From positions 1 to 30,970 of the forward strand of contig CAZAPG010000063.1 in NCBI GenBank assembly GCA_964486935.1: 30,970 nucleotides of DNA. The letters are read 5' to 3'. Under the pieces are notes generated by a model. That model saw only the letters and a program-made list of their open reading frames with translations, did no database searches and was not told the origin of the DNA. Shown here piece after piece: positions 7,123-14,964 of this stretch (positions are counted from its first letter, which is position 1; each line of letters starts with the position of its first letter). The stretch comes from CAZAPG01 sp964486935. GTDB lineage: Bacteria; Chloroflexota; Anaerolineae; 4572-78; J111. The position numbers and the translations under genes are program-made.

Positions 7123-8721
7123 ATGCGAATATTTGGACGCATTTTTTGGACCACCATCTTGCTGATAAGCGCGTTACTGATAACGCTCCCCGCCTTGGCG
7201 CAGGGGCCGGTTAAAGATTTTCCGGGCGCCCCCGAATTTGTGCCGGGCGAGATTTTAGTCAAATTCAAACCCCACGTTGGCGCGCTCAACGGCCAGCGTT
7301 CTCTGGAAGCCGAAGGGCTGCGCGCCCTGGAAATATCCCCTTACAGCAAAGTGATGCGGGTGCAGGCGCCCCCCGGCCAGGAAGAAGGCTTTATCGCCCG
7401 GCTCAAAGCGCGGGGCGATGTGGAGTATGCCGAGCCAAATTACATTGCCTATGCATTTTATACCCCTAATGACCCCTCATTTGGCAGTCAGTGGGGTATG
7501 CCTAAAATTAATCTTCCTGACGCCTGGGATATTACCCAGGGTAGTAGCTCTATTATTGTAGCTATTGTTGATACCGGCATTGATTTGGATCACCCCGATT
7601 TTAGCTGCACGGTTCCCGGAGGGGCTGGTAAACTTACCGGCGGCTGGAATTTTGTAGCCGGCAATAACAACCCCGACGACGACAATAGTCACGGCTCTCA
7701 TGTGGCCGGAATTGTTGGGGCTTGTACCAATAACAGTGCCGGGGTGGCCGGTACGGCGCCCAATGTCAGGTTGATGCCGATTAAAGTCTTGGACTCTACC
7801 GGCAATGGGACTTACGATGGGGTGGCTGCCGGCATTGATTATGCAGTAGCTAATGGGGCCAAAATCATCAACCTTAGCCTGGGGGGAAGCGCAGACAGCA
7901 TTACCCTGGCTAATGCCGTTCAAAATGCTTACAATAATGGCGTATTGGTTATTGCGGCGGCGGGCAACTGCGCTCAAGGGTGGCCCTGCTTCAGTGTAAA
8001 CCCTATTATGTACCCGGCAGCTTACCCTGAAACTATGGCCGTAGGGGCTACGGACTCGACCGATAACTGGGCCTCTTTTTCAGAATACCACGATTATGTT
8101 GAAGTGTCTGCGCCGGGAGTAAACATTTACAGCACCTGGGCATTTGGCTCATACGGTAATAAAACCGGAACTTCAATGTCAACCCCTTACGTTACAGGTT
8201 TGGCCGCATTGTTGTGGTCAATGAATCCCGGTAGTTTGACTCATAATGCTGTGCGTCAAACTATTCAATCAACCGCTGTTGACCTGGGCACTCCCGGCAA
8301 AGATGTTTATTTTGGCTATGGCCGGATTGATGCCAAACTGGCTCTCCAATCGCTCACCCTGCAAACATCGCCGGCGCAAACCAGTTTTCTGATAGACGAC
8401 CAGAGCGGGCCGCTTGTTGGCAATGTTCAAATTACCACCTTCAGCACCGACTCGATTACCTGGACCACAACTATCTCGCCCGGCGTATCCTGGCTTAACG
8501 TTACCCCCCCCGACTCCGGCTCCATTTCGGCCAGCTCTTCGCCGGTGGGGGTGACGCTGGTGGCAACCAAACCTGTAACTTACGGAACCTATGCTACCAT
8601 TGTAGTTGTGACGGGCACTACAAGCTCAGGAGGAATTGTCGGCCCGGCCACCACCCAGGTAGAAGTCAGTTACGTTCCCAAATTAACGCAATTCTATTTC
8701 CCAATCATCTTCAAAAACTAG
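7123..8721 (+). CDS. Secreted subtilisin-like serine protease (peptidase S8)
   Basis: 532 residues from the ATG at 7123, chosen because it begins a standard signal peptide (MRIFGRIF, hydrophobic core, then LPALAQ); in-frame TTG 7057 and ATG 7060 would add an implausible polar extension. A prodomain follows (FVPGEILVKFKP). The catalytic triad is D150 in VAIVDTGID, H190 in SHGSHVAG and S351 in GTSMSTPYVTG, with oxyanion N282 in AAGN, in the order of thermitase/fervidolysin relatives. After residue about 385 comes a beta-rich domain resembling BACON-type domains (VSWLNVTPPDSGS). The protein ends YFPIIFKN, a motif shared with the next exported protein. It probably degrades extracellular protein at or near the cell surface. 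Confidence 0.93.
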   Translation: MRIFGRIFWTTILLISALLITLPALAQGPVKDFPGAPEFVPGEILVKFKPHVGALNGQRSLEAEGLRALEISPYSKVMRVQAPPGQEEGFIARLKARGDVEYAEPNYIAYAFYTPNDPSFGSQWGMPKINLPDAWDITQGSSSIIVAIVDTGIDLDHPDFSCTVPGGAGKLTGGWNFVAGNNNPDDDNSHGSHVAGIVGACTNNSAGVAGTAPNVRLMPIKVLDSTGNGTYDGVAAGIDYAVANGAKIINLSLGGSADSITLANAVQNAYNNGVLVIAAAGNCAQGWPCFSVNPIMYPAAYPETMAVGATDSTDNWASFSEYHDYVEVSAPGVNIYSTWAFGSYGNKTGTSMSTPYVTGLAALLWSMNPGSLTHNAVRQTIQSTAVDLGTPGKDVYFGYGRIDAKLALQSLTLQTSPAQTSFLIDDQSGPLVGNVQITTFSTDSITWTTTISPGVSWLNVTPPDSGSISASSSPVGVTLVATKPVTYGTYATIVVVTGTTSSGGIVGPATTQVEVSYVPKLTQFYFPIIFKN

Positions 8722-8802
8722 CCGGAACTCAGCTTCTATTAATTTGGGCCGAATAACGCGGTTGGCATGACAATTGCTTGAGTTATTGGTGATAAATGTC
8801 AC

Positions 8803-8845
8803 TTGTTAGAGATAATTAATCCTGTTACACTATTTTGGGATTAAT
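8803..8845 (+). promoter_or_regulatory. Promoter with overlapping inverted repeat, upstream of DUF11 surface protein
   Basis: TTGTTA (8803-8808), 17 bases, TACACT (8826-8831) with a TGT extension. Inverted repeat arms ATTAATCC (8815-8822) and GGATTAAT (8838-8845) flank the -10 element and reach the expected start point near 8838, a position suited to an operator or a 5' RNA hairpin. Confidence 0.5.
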
Positions 8846-8936
8846 AGTTTGTTATAAAGGTTATCCGTTCTTTTAACATCCTGATCGGTATCATTGATGA
8901 TGCACGGAGTGAATTGTTTGACTGTTTTAGTGTCTG

Positions 8937-8983
8937 GCTACAGTTATAGCCGGGATTGACCTGGCTATGGCTGTAGCTTTTTT
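8937..8983 (+). terminator. Intrinsic-terminator hairpin in the leader of the DUF11 protein gene (candidate attenuator)
   Basis: Arms 8937-8951 and 8963-8977 pair over 15 bases (13 Watson-Crick, two adjacent G-U) with an 11-base loop, followed at once by six T. The stem-loop ends six bases before the Shine-Dalgarno sequence AGGAGAGGG (8989-8997) and 18 bases before the ATG. A terminator here lies downstream of the promoter at 8803-8831, so read-through would have to be controlled. It could also simply end transcription from the protease gene. Confidence 0.72.
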
Positions 8984-9001
8984 GTTTTAGGAGAGGGTTT
9001 T

Positions 9002-12000
9002 ATGAATATTCAAACAAAGAAGTTGAACATTCTCCTGGTGAAAAAATTAGCGTTGTTACTGTTGGTGTCCTTTTTTGCCTGGTTATTATTAGCGTTTGGG
9101 TTGATTGGCGCGGCCCAGGCCGAAACGTCCATTTATGTGCGCCCTGGGGGTGATGACCTCTTTTGCAACGGAACAGTCAACCAGGATTACAGTTTGGCCG
9201 CTGTCCCTGCCTGCGCGGTAAAAACCTTGCCACGGGCTATTGAGTTAGCCGGCCCCAGCGGACAGGTGATGCTCTTTACCGGTAGTGAAATTATCCCCAT
9301 TTCCCTCAGTCACGCTCCGCCGGATGGCGGTATCTCTGCGATGGCTGTTACCACCCTCACCCTTACCAAGTCAGACTTTCCAGACCCGGTTTCGGTGGGT
9401 ACGCCTCTCACTTACACTATCGTCATTTCCAATATCGGCTCAAGCAATGCCAACAATGTTATTCTGGATGACCTTTTGCCGTTAACAGGCTCGGTACAAT
9501 TTAAATCGGCCTCGCCTGGCTGTAGTCTGTTAGCCAACAATCAAGTACAGTGCTCGTTGGGAACTGTTAGCAGCAGCGGGGCTGTTGTCACCGTAGCGGT
9601 AACTACTACCGCAGCCGGCACCATTAATAATATTGCCGTAGTTCGCTCGTCCGATATTGTGACCGTTATTGATGAGGAACAAACTCAGGTAATAGGCAAC
9701 ACTGAGCTATCCATCAGTAAAACCGATTTTCCCGACCCGGTAGTGGTCGGGACTCCCCTGACCTACACCCTGGTGGTAACTAACAACGGTCCGGCTGCCG
9801 CCGCCAGCTTCCAAATTACCGATACCCTGCCGGTCAGCGTGTTGACCGGAAATTTTCCATCTGGCTGCTCTTATATCTCCCCAACGCTCACCTGCAACCT
9901 GGGTTTTTTGGCGGCAAATGCCAGCACCAGCATAAGTTTTGTAGTTACGCCAACAGTGGTGGGGCTTATTACCAACACGGCCGGCGTTACAGTCAGCGGC
10001 GGCGCATCTGATCCCGTTTCGGGTAATAATGTGGCGACTCAAACCACGCAGGTTATTGCCGGGGCCAACCTTGTTATCACCAAAACGGCTGCTTCAGCCT
10101 GGGTTGTGCCGGGGCAGACTGTGACCTACACCATCCAGTACAGCAACACCGGCGACTCTGCGGCGACGGGGGTGGTCATCAGCGATGTTTTGCCGGCCTT
10201 TACCACGTATGTGGCTGACAGCAGCGGCTTGCCCGGCAGCGGGTCGGGCAGCGGCCCTATCTCCTGGACGGTGGGGGCGCTCCCGGCTCATATGGGCGGC
10301 ACGTTTGTTCTTACCACCTCTCTCAGCGGTAGCGCCACGTGCAGTAGCTTTATTACCAATACCGTCTCCATTGCAGGCAGCGGCTTTGAGGCAAACCTGA
10401 GCGACAATTCCGATACGGCGACGCTGCAAGTCTTGTGCGGGGTTAACCTGGTTGTTGTTAAAAATGATGGCGTTGGAACCGGCGACCCGCGCCCCTACGT
10501 GGCAGCCGGCGACTATATTACCTACACTATTAGCGTTAACAATATAGGCAACCAGTTAGCCACCAACGTTATCCTCAGCGACACTCTGCCGGCCAACACC
10601 ACCTTTGATGCGGCCCGCAGCACCCCCGGCTGGACGGCGGCAGGCGGCGGGGTGTACACAATCAGCCTGGGCAATCTGAGCGGCAGTGGCGGCGGCAGTG
10701 TGGTTCTGTTTGTCGCCCGCGTTGACCCGAATCTCTCCTGCGCCATTACCCAGACGGTCAATACCGCTTTTGCTAACAGCAATGGGCCTGAAATCTATCT
10801 ACCGGATAACACGTCTAACGAGCAAACCCCGCTGGTTTGCGGGTCGGTAGCCCAACTTCAACTGAGTAAAGACGATGGCGTAACCTGCGCTATTCCGGGC
10901 CAGCTTATTGATTACACCATTACCGTGACCAACGCAGGGATAACTCCCACCAACAACCTGCTTTTGACTGAATTTTTGCCGGCCAATACCTCCTTCCAGG
11001 GGCCGGCCGGCACCTGGACCGCCGGCGCAGGTAATAGTTACACGCACACTATCGCTACCCTGAATGGCGGCCAGGTTAGCAATACCGGTTTTTGGGCGCA
11101 GGTAGCCACCTCTACCACGGCCACGGCTATTACCAACGTGGTTACGCTTAGCCCTGGTAGTCTCAGTTTTACGCTGACAACCCCCATTGCCACCAATGTT
11201 CCCGACCTGTACGTCATCAAAAATGATAATATCGAGATACTCAGTGCGGCTGCCGCCGAAACTATCGCCCGCCTGGAACAACAGCTCGGCCCGCAGCCCT
11301 GGTTAGAGGCGATAAAGGGCCAGGGGCTTGGAACCCAGGCCACCTCTGCCGCCCCCGGTGATGTTATCTCTTATACAATGGCTTTTGGGAACGCCGGTAA
11401 CGGCCCGGCTACCAATGTGGTCATCACCGAAACCTTACCGGCCAATACCACCTTTCTTGGGCCGGCCTACTGGACCCAGGTGAACGCCAATACTTATGTC
11501 TATACTATTCCTGTTTTGTCGCCGAGTAGCGGCGGCAATTTAGATTTTAGAGTGCGCGTGGCTAATCCATTCCCCGCCGGCACCATTGGCGTGACCAACA
11601 CCGTACGAATAGCCGGCGCGGGCGCGTCGGAGTGTGATACCAGTAACAATATCTCCGTTGAGTTTACCCGGATAGAGGGAGCAAGCAGCGGTTCAACTTC
11701 AACCTATTTACCCATTATTCTCAAAGGTTTTCCAATCGTAACGCCACCCCCGCCGCCTCCACCACCACCCCCACCGCCGCTATTGTCTTATGTATCCGAT
11801 GTTAAAGCTGACCCGGATACCAACCAGATTTTCATAGCCAGCCCCCGGCATAACTTTGTATACGTCATCAACGGCGCCACCGACACAATTGCCCGTAACG
11901 TTTCTGTAGGCAACGGCCCGACCGGCTTAACGGTGTTGGATGCCAGCGTTGTGGCTAACAACAAAGTCTTTGTAGCCCACCAGTATGGGGCTAATTTCTG

Positions 12001-12844
12001 GCGGCCTGGCTTCATGGCTTTTAAGGTGAACGAAACGTCTGCGCATAATACGGCGGATACGGGCTATGCCGGCGCAGCGCCGGTTAAAACGGCAGCCAAT
12101 GCGGCAAATGGCCGGGCTTATGTGTCAAATTATTTTGATAAACTGGCCGTGTTTGAGGGTAATTCCGGTCCGCCGGAAAACCGCCTGGGTTGGGTGGTGC
12201 AGAAGGCTTTTCAGGGCGCATATGGCATCGATACCAGCTCTGCTACCAACCGGGTCTACCTGGCCACCCGCGATACGGGCGAACTGGTGGTGTTTGACGG
12301 CAACAGCGACCGCTTGCTGCAAAGCACTTACATTCCCACCCACGTAAAACCGCCGCAGGCGTGCAGCCTGTGGAGCGTAGCCGTCAACGAAACCACCGGC
12401 CACGTGTTTGTGCCGTGCCCGCAACAGGGAAAGGTATTTGTGTTGCAGGAGAATCAAATATCGGTGCTGGACTTGGAAGCGCTGGGGGTGTTGGAAGAGC
12501 GCGATGGCTATCTGGCCCTGGTGGTTTCTCCGGCAGCCGCTCCCTGGATTGCCGAAATCAGCGTGCCAAACGGTAGCGGCCTGGGTGAAGAAGGCATTGC
12601 AGTGGATACTACTACCGGGCGCGTCTTTATTACTAACGCCGGAAAAGACTCGGTGGTGGTGCTGCAAGATGGCTCAACCCCGGCTTACGTAACCACCGTT
12701 ACCGTTGGAGATAATCCACAGGGTGTTGATGTCAACCCGGCGACTCAAAAAGTGTACGTTGGCAATAGCGGCAGTAACAATGTAACCGTGTTGAGCGCAA
12801 CCTCTCCGTTTAGTACCGTTGTTACTATTTCCCTAACCCCCTGA
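9002..12844 (+). CDS. Large secreted surface protein: six DUF11 repeats, YLPIILK motif, poly-proline linker, YVTN-type beta-propeller
   Basis: 1280 residues with a strong Shine-Dalgarno sequence. Order: signal peptide (1-40, cleavage after AAQA); a short start of a right-handed beta-helix domain (IYVRPGGDDLFCNGT to about 100); six DUF11 (TIGR01451-type) repeats beginning near 118, 235, 356, 481, 617 and 735, each with a K-x-D/A-type opening strand, a T-Y-T-I strand and a D-x-L-P turn; then TYLPIILKG (901-909); a run of 12 to 13 prolines (914-926); and a beta-propeller (928-1280) of YVTN/NHL-like blades such as PQGVDVNPATQKVYVGNSGSNNV. Repeat 6 holds a helical insertion (about 743-780). DUF11 repeats act as stalk-like extracellular spacers; the propeller may bind ligand. 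Likely a cell-surface or sheath adhesin; ligand and anchor are unknown. Confidence 0.9.
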   Translation: MNIQTKKLNILLVKKLALLLLVSFFAWLLLAFGLIGAAQAETSIYVRPGGDDLFCNGTVNQDYSLAAVPACAVKTLPRAIELAGPSGQVMLFTGSEIIPISLSHAPPDGGISAMAVTTLTLTKSDFPDPVSVGTPLTYTIVISNIGSSNANNVILDDLLPLTGSVQFKSASPGCSLLANNQVQCSLGTVSSSGAVVTVAVTTTAAGTINNIAVVRSSDIVTVIDEEQTQVIGNTELSISKTDFPDPVVVGTPLTYTLVVTNNGPAAAASFQITDTLPVSVLTGNFPSGCSYISPTLTCNLGFLAANASTSISFVVTPTVVGLITNTAGVTVSGGASDPVSGNNVATQTTQVIAGANLVITKTAASAWVVPGQTVTYTIQYSNTGDSAATGVVISDVLPAFTTYVADSSGLPGSGSGSGPISWTVGALPAHMGGTFVLTTSLSGSATCSSFITNTVSIAGSGFEANLSDNSDTATLQVLCGVNLVVVKNDGVGTGDPRPYVAAGDYITYTISVNNIGNQLATNVILSDTLPANTTFDAARSTPGWTAAGGGVYTISLGNLSGSGGGSVVLFVARVDPNLSCAITQTVNTAFANSNGPEIYLPDNTSNEQTPLVCGSVAQLQLSKDDGVTCAIPGQLIDYTITVTNAGITPTNNLLLTEFLPANTSFQGPAGTWTAGAGNSYTHTIATLNGGQVSNTGFWAQVATSTTATAITNVVTLSPGSLSFTLTTPIATNVPDLYVIKNDNIEILSAAAAETIARLEQQLGPQPWLEAIKGQGLGTQATSAAPGDVISYTMAFGNAGNGPATNVVITETLPANTTFLGPAYWTQVNANTYVYTIPVLSPSSGGNLDFRVRVANPFPAGTIGVTNTVRIAGAGASECDTSNNISVEFTRIEGASSGSTSTYLPIILKGFPIVTPPPPPPPPPPPPLLSYVSDVKADPDTNQIFIASPRHNFVYVINGATDTIARNVSVGNGPTGLTVLDASVVANNKVFVAHQYGANFWRPGFMAFKVNETSAHNTADTGYAGAAPVKTAANAANGRAYVSNYFDKLAVFEGNSGPPENRLGWVVQKAFQGAYGIDTSSATNRVYLATRDTGELVVFDGNSDRLLQSTYIPTHVKPPQACSLWSVAVNETTGHVFVPCPQQGKVFVLQENQISVLDLEALGVLEERDGYLALVVSPAAAPWIAEISVPNGSGLGEEGIAVDTTTGRVFITNAGKDSVVVLQDGSTPAYVTTVTVGDNPQGVDVNPATQKVYVGNSGSNNVTVLSATSPFSTVVTISLTP

Positions 12845-12873
12845 GTTTTTTAAGGGTTTAAGAAAAAGATATT

Positions 12874-12905
12874 GGGGCTATCATCTTGATAGCCCCTTAT
12901 TTTTG
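12874..12905 (+). terminator. Intrinsic terminator after the DUF11 protein gene
   Basis: GGGGCTATCA (12874-12883), a 3-base loop and the perfect complement TGATAGCCCC (12887-12896), then TTATTTTTG. It lies 30 bases after the stop codon. Confidence 0.92.
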
Positions 12906-12930
12906 TAATGAATATATAACGTGTTACAAT
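12903..12930 (+). promoter_or_regulatory. Promoter for the DUF624-like gene
   Basis: TTGTAA (12903-12908), 16 bases, TACAAT (12925-12930) with a TGT extension. It begins at the tail of the preceding terminator and would give a leader of about 27 bases that includes AAAGGA seven bases before the ATG. Confidence 0.45.
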
Positions 12931-12963
12931 TCTACGGGCTAACCAAGCGCAAAGGATAACCCA

Positions 12964-13584
12964 ATGATTTGGCAAGTTGTAAAAAAGTCGATGATTGATA
13001 GCTGGGACGAATTGCTGTATGTAATTGTGTTCAACCTGATTTGGCTGTTTGGGACGCTCCTCATCATCCCCTGGCCATTTGTAACCTTTGCCTTATTTTA
13101 TACGGCCAAAGATATTGGCGAAGGGAAAGGCATTGGCTTTGGTAAATTTTTTGGCTACGGGCGACAAACCATAAAGCCGGCTTATATTTGGGGCGGTATC
13201 AATTTGGTGGTGTTGATTGGGTTGTGGCTGAATATCAGGTTTTACGGCGGATTTGAGGCGCAATGGGCCGGCATGCTCCAGATATTGTTGGGGGCAATTC
13301 TGTTTCTTTGGGTATTTATGCAGTTAATCACCCTGGGGTTGTATCCCCGCCTGATAGAGCCTGGTTTCAGGCTGGCGCTGCGAAACGCCGCCGTTATCTC
13401 GGCCCGCTATCCGGCCATGGTTGTGACTCTTGTGGCGGTAATTGTGATTCTGGCTGTGATTTCGGTTTTCTTTACGGCCGTGGCTTTTTTGCTGCCGTTT
13501 TCCATTATTGCCATTCTAACCAACAATGCAGTTGAGGCCATGTTAAAACGAGAGCTAAACCACGAGGAGGAGATGGGCCGGTAA
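12964..13584 (+). CDS. DUF624/YesL-like integral membrane protein
   Basis: 206 residues with five or six hydrophobic segments (about 18-40, 42-55, 75-92, 100-125, 150-175, 175-190). The opening (WQVVKKSMIDSWDELLYVIVFNLIWLF) and the following P-W-P-F-V-T-F-A-L-F-Y segment, with its small-residue turn and then a charged loop, resemble the DUF624/YesL family, which is often found near carbohydrate uptake genes in Firmicutes and Chloroflexota and has no settled biochemical role. No transporter or sugar gene is nearby here. AAAGGA lies seven bases before the ATG. Its stop is one base from the end of the convergent nuclease gene, and no terminator is visible between them. Confidence 0.7.
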   Translation: MIWQVVKKSMIDSWDELLYVIVFNLIWLFGTLLIIPWPFVTFALFYTAKDIGEGKGIGFGKFFGYGRQTIKPAYIWGGINLVVLIGLWLNIRFYGGFEAQWAGMLQILLGAILFLWVFMQLITLGLYPRLIEPGFRLALRNAAVISARYPAMVVTLVAVIVILAVISVFFTAVAFLLPFSIIAILTNNAVEAMLKRELNHEEEMGR

Positions 13585-13585
13585 A

Positions 13586-14818
13586 CTACCCCTTGTCTCG
13601 CCCGCACAAAGCCCGAAACTGGCAACTTCGGCACACGCTCAACTCATCAATCATCGGAAAGCGCCGCAACTCAGCCTGGTTGGTTTGAGGGTCGAGCAGC
13701 AGATTTTGCAGGCCGGCAATACTGGCTTCGGTGGCGGCGCGGGCGTTGCGCAATACTTCGTCAATCAGGTCAACCTCAAACAAATGATTCCGTGCCAGAT
13801 TGAAAACAACTCCTTTAAGCGGCAGGGCCGACCACTCCGGCCAGGTATGCCGAATATACAGCCCGTAAATCCCCAACTGCTGCCAAATGGCCGGCTCGTC
13901 AGTTACCTCGCCGGTTTTCCAATCGTACAGATAAATAGCGTTTTCCCGGCGCAGCGCCAGGTCCATTTGAATCCACACCCTGGTTTGGGCAATGGTAAAA
14001 GCGCGTAACTCTTCAACATTCAAAAAAGCCTCGGCGGGGCTGCGTTGCAGGTCGGCATAAAGCGGAGAGTTTAAAAACGCGCGCAGGCAGCGTTCGGCTT
14101 TGGCCCAGGCCGCCTGCCACATATCTTGCGGCGGGTTGGTGCGGTAATAATGCTCCTGAAAGCCGGTCAGTTGGTTAGGTTGCCGCGCATAGCGCCCGCT
14201 TTTAGAGTCCTCAAAATCGGCCTGGGCGCGGCGATGCATTTGCTCCAGTAAATCCCTATCGGCCACCGGCTGCCCGGCTTTGAGGCGAGCTACGGCAAAT
14301 TTTATTGACTCGTGAACCAGCGCGCCCACCCAACGGGGGATGTCGGTTAAATTTTTTAGCAGGTAAGTTTGACGCACCGGAGCGGGCGCGTCGGTTTGCC
14401 AGCCGTTCCAGGCAGCATAATAATGATAATAGTAGGCGCGGGGGCATTGATTGTATTTAGCCGCCCGCGAAAACGACCAACTGAACCTGTTCTTCAAACG
14501 GCCATGAGTCGGGTAACGGGTGTGGGCGGCCAGCAGGTCAAGGGCGGTAGCAGGCCGGCAGTTGAGGGCCGGGCCGCGTTCGTTTTGAACCCAATCCTGT
14601 TCCAAATCGGCCTGCCAGTAATCACCCTGCCGCCGTTCAATAAAGAGCGCGCTGCCATACTGCGCGGCTTTCAGGCGGCGGGTCATCCCCTGCGCCGCCT
14701 GAGACGCGCCGATGATTTCCAGTTCCAGGTTTGGCCCTTCCAGCGGGCGCACCTGCCACAGGCTCCACAGGCGGTTGTTGAGTAAAAGATTTTGGCCGGG
14801 TTTTAGCTGGTTTGTCAT
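13586..14818 (-). CDS. PD-(D/E)XK nuclease, Cas4/RecB-like, with four cluster cysteines
   Basis: 410 residues from the ATG at 14818; the frame remains open to 15043 but that extension runs into the divergent exporter gene and looks non-coding. Nuclease signature: H159 in ALVHESIKF, D276 in WIQMDLAL, and D289-x-K291 in YDWKTGE. Four cysteines sit where 4Fe-4S-binding Cas4/AddB-type nucleases have them: C115 (YNQCPRAYYY) before the core, and C396, C399, C405 (CRSCQFRALC) at the C-terminus. The first 100 residues form an extra domain I do not recognise. No cas gene, CRISPR array or helicase is adjacent, so a repair or defence role is open. It is probably exonucleolytic on DNA by family analogy. 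Confidence 0.85.
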   Translation of the reverse strand: MTNQLKPGQNLLLNNRLWSLWQVRPLEGPNLELEIIGASQAAQGMTRRLKAAQYGSALFIERRQGDYWQADLEQDWVQNERGPALNCRPATALDLLAAHTRYPTHGRLKNRFSWSFSRAAKYNQCPRAYYYHYYAAWNGWQTDAPAPVRQTYLLKNLTDIPRWVGALVHESIKFAVARLKAGQPVADRDLLEQMHRRAQADFEDSKSGRYARQPNQLTGFQEHYYRTNPPQDMWQAAWAKAERCLRAFLNSPLYADLQRSPAEAFLNVEELRAFTIAQTRVWIQMDLALRRENAIYLYDWKTGEVTDEPAIWQQLGIYGLYIRHTWPEWSALPLKGVVFNLARNHLFEVDLIDEVLRNARAATEASIAGLQNLLLDPQTNQAELRRFPMIDELSVCRSCQFRALCGRDKG

Positions 14819-14865
14819 TGTTATTTTCAGACAAGTCCTGTGCCAAAGAAGGCGCTTTACAGCCG

Positions 14866-14893
14866 GTAATGAGTAATTAGTAATTGGTAACAA
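14866..14893 (+). repeat. Heptamer tandem repeat, GTAATTN family
   Basis: GTAATGA, GTAATTA, GTAATTG, GTAACAA: four units with exact 7-base spacing in the divergent gap between the nuclease and the exporter gene. Related units occur at 18314-18365 and 22142-22191. Confidence 0.6.
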
Positions 14894-14964
14894 AGCGCAT
14901 TTATCATTTACGGTTAAAAGAACTTCTGCGGATATATCACTGAGTTGTGCCAAGGAGTTTATAG

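Noticed and set aside
11740..11785. Proline run as a possible frameshift or assembly error
   Set aside because: The codons are mixed (CCA, CCC, CCG, CCT) and clear domains continue in frame on both sides.
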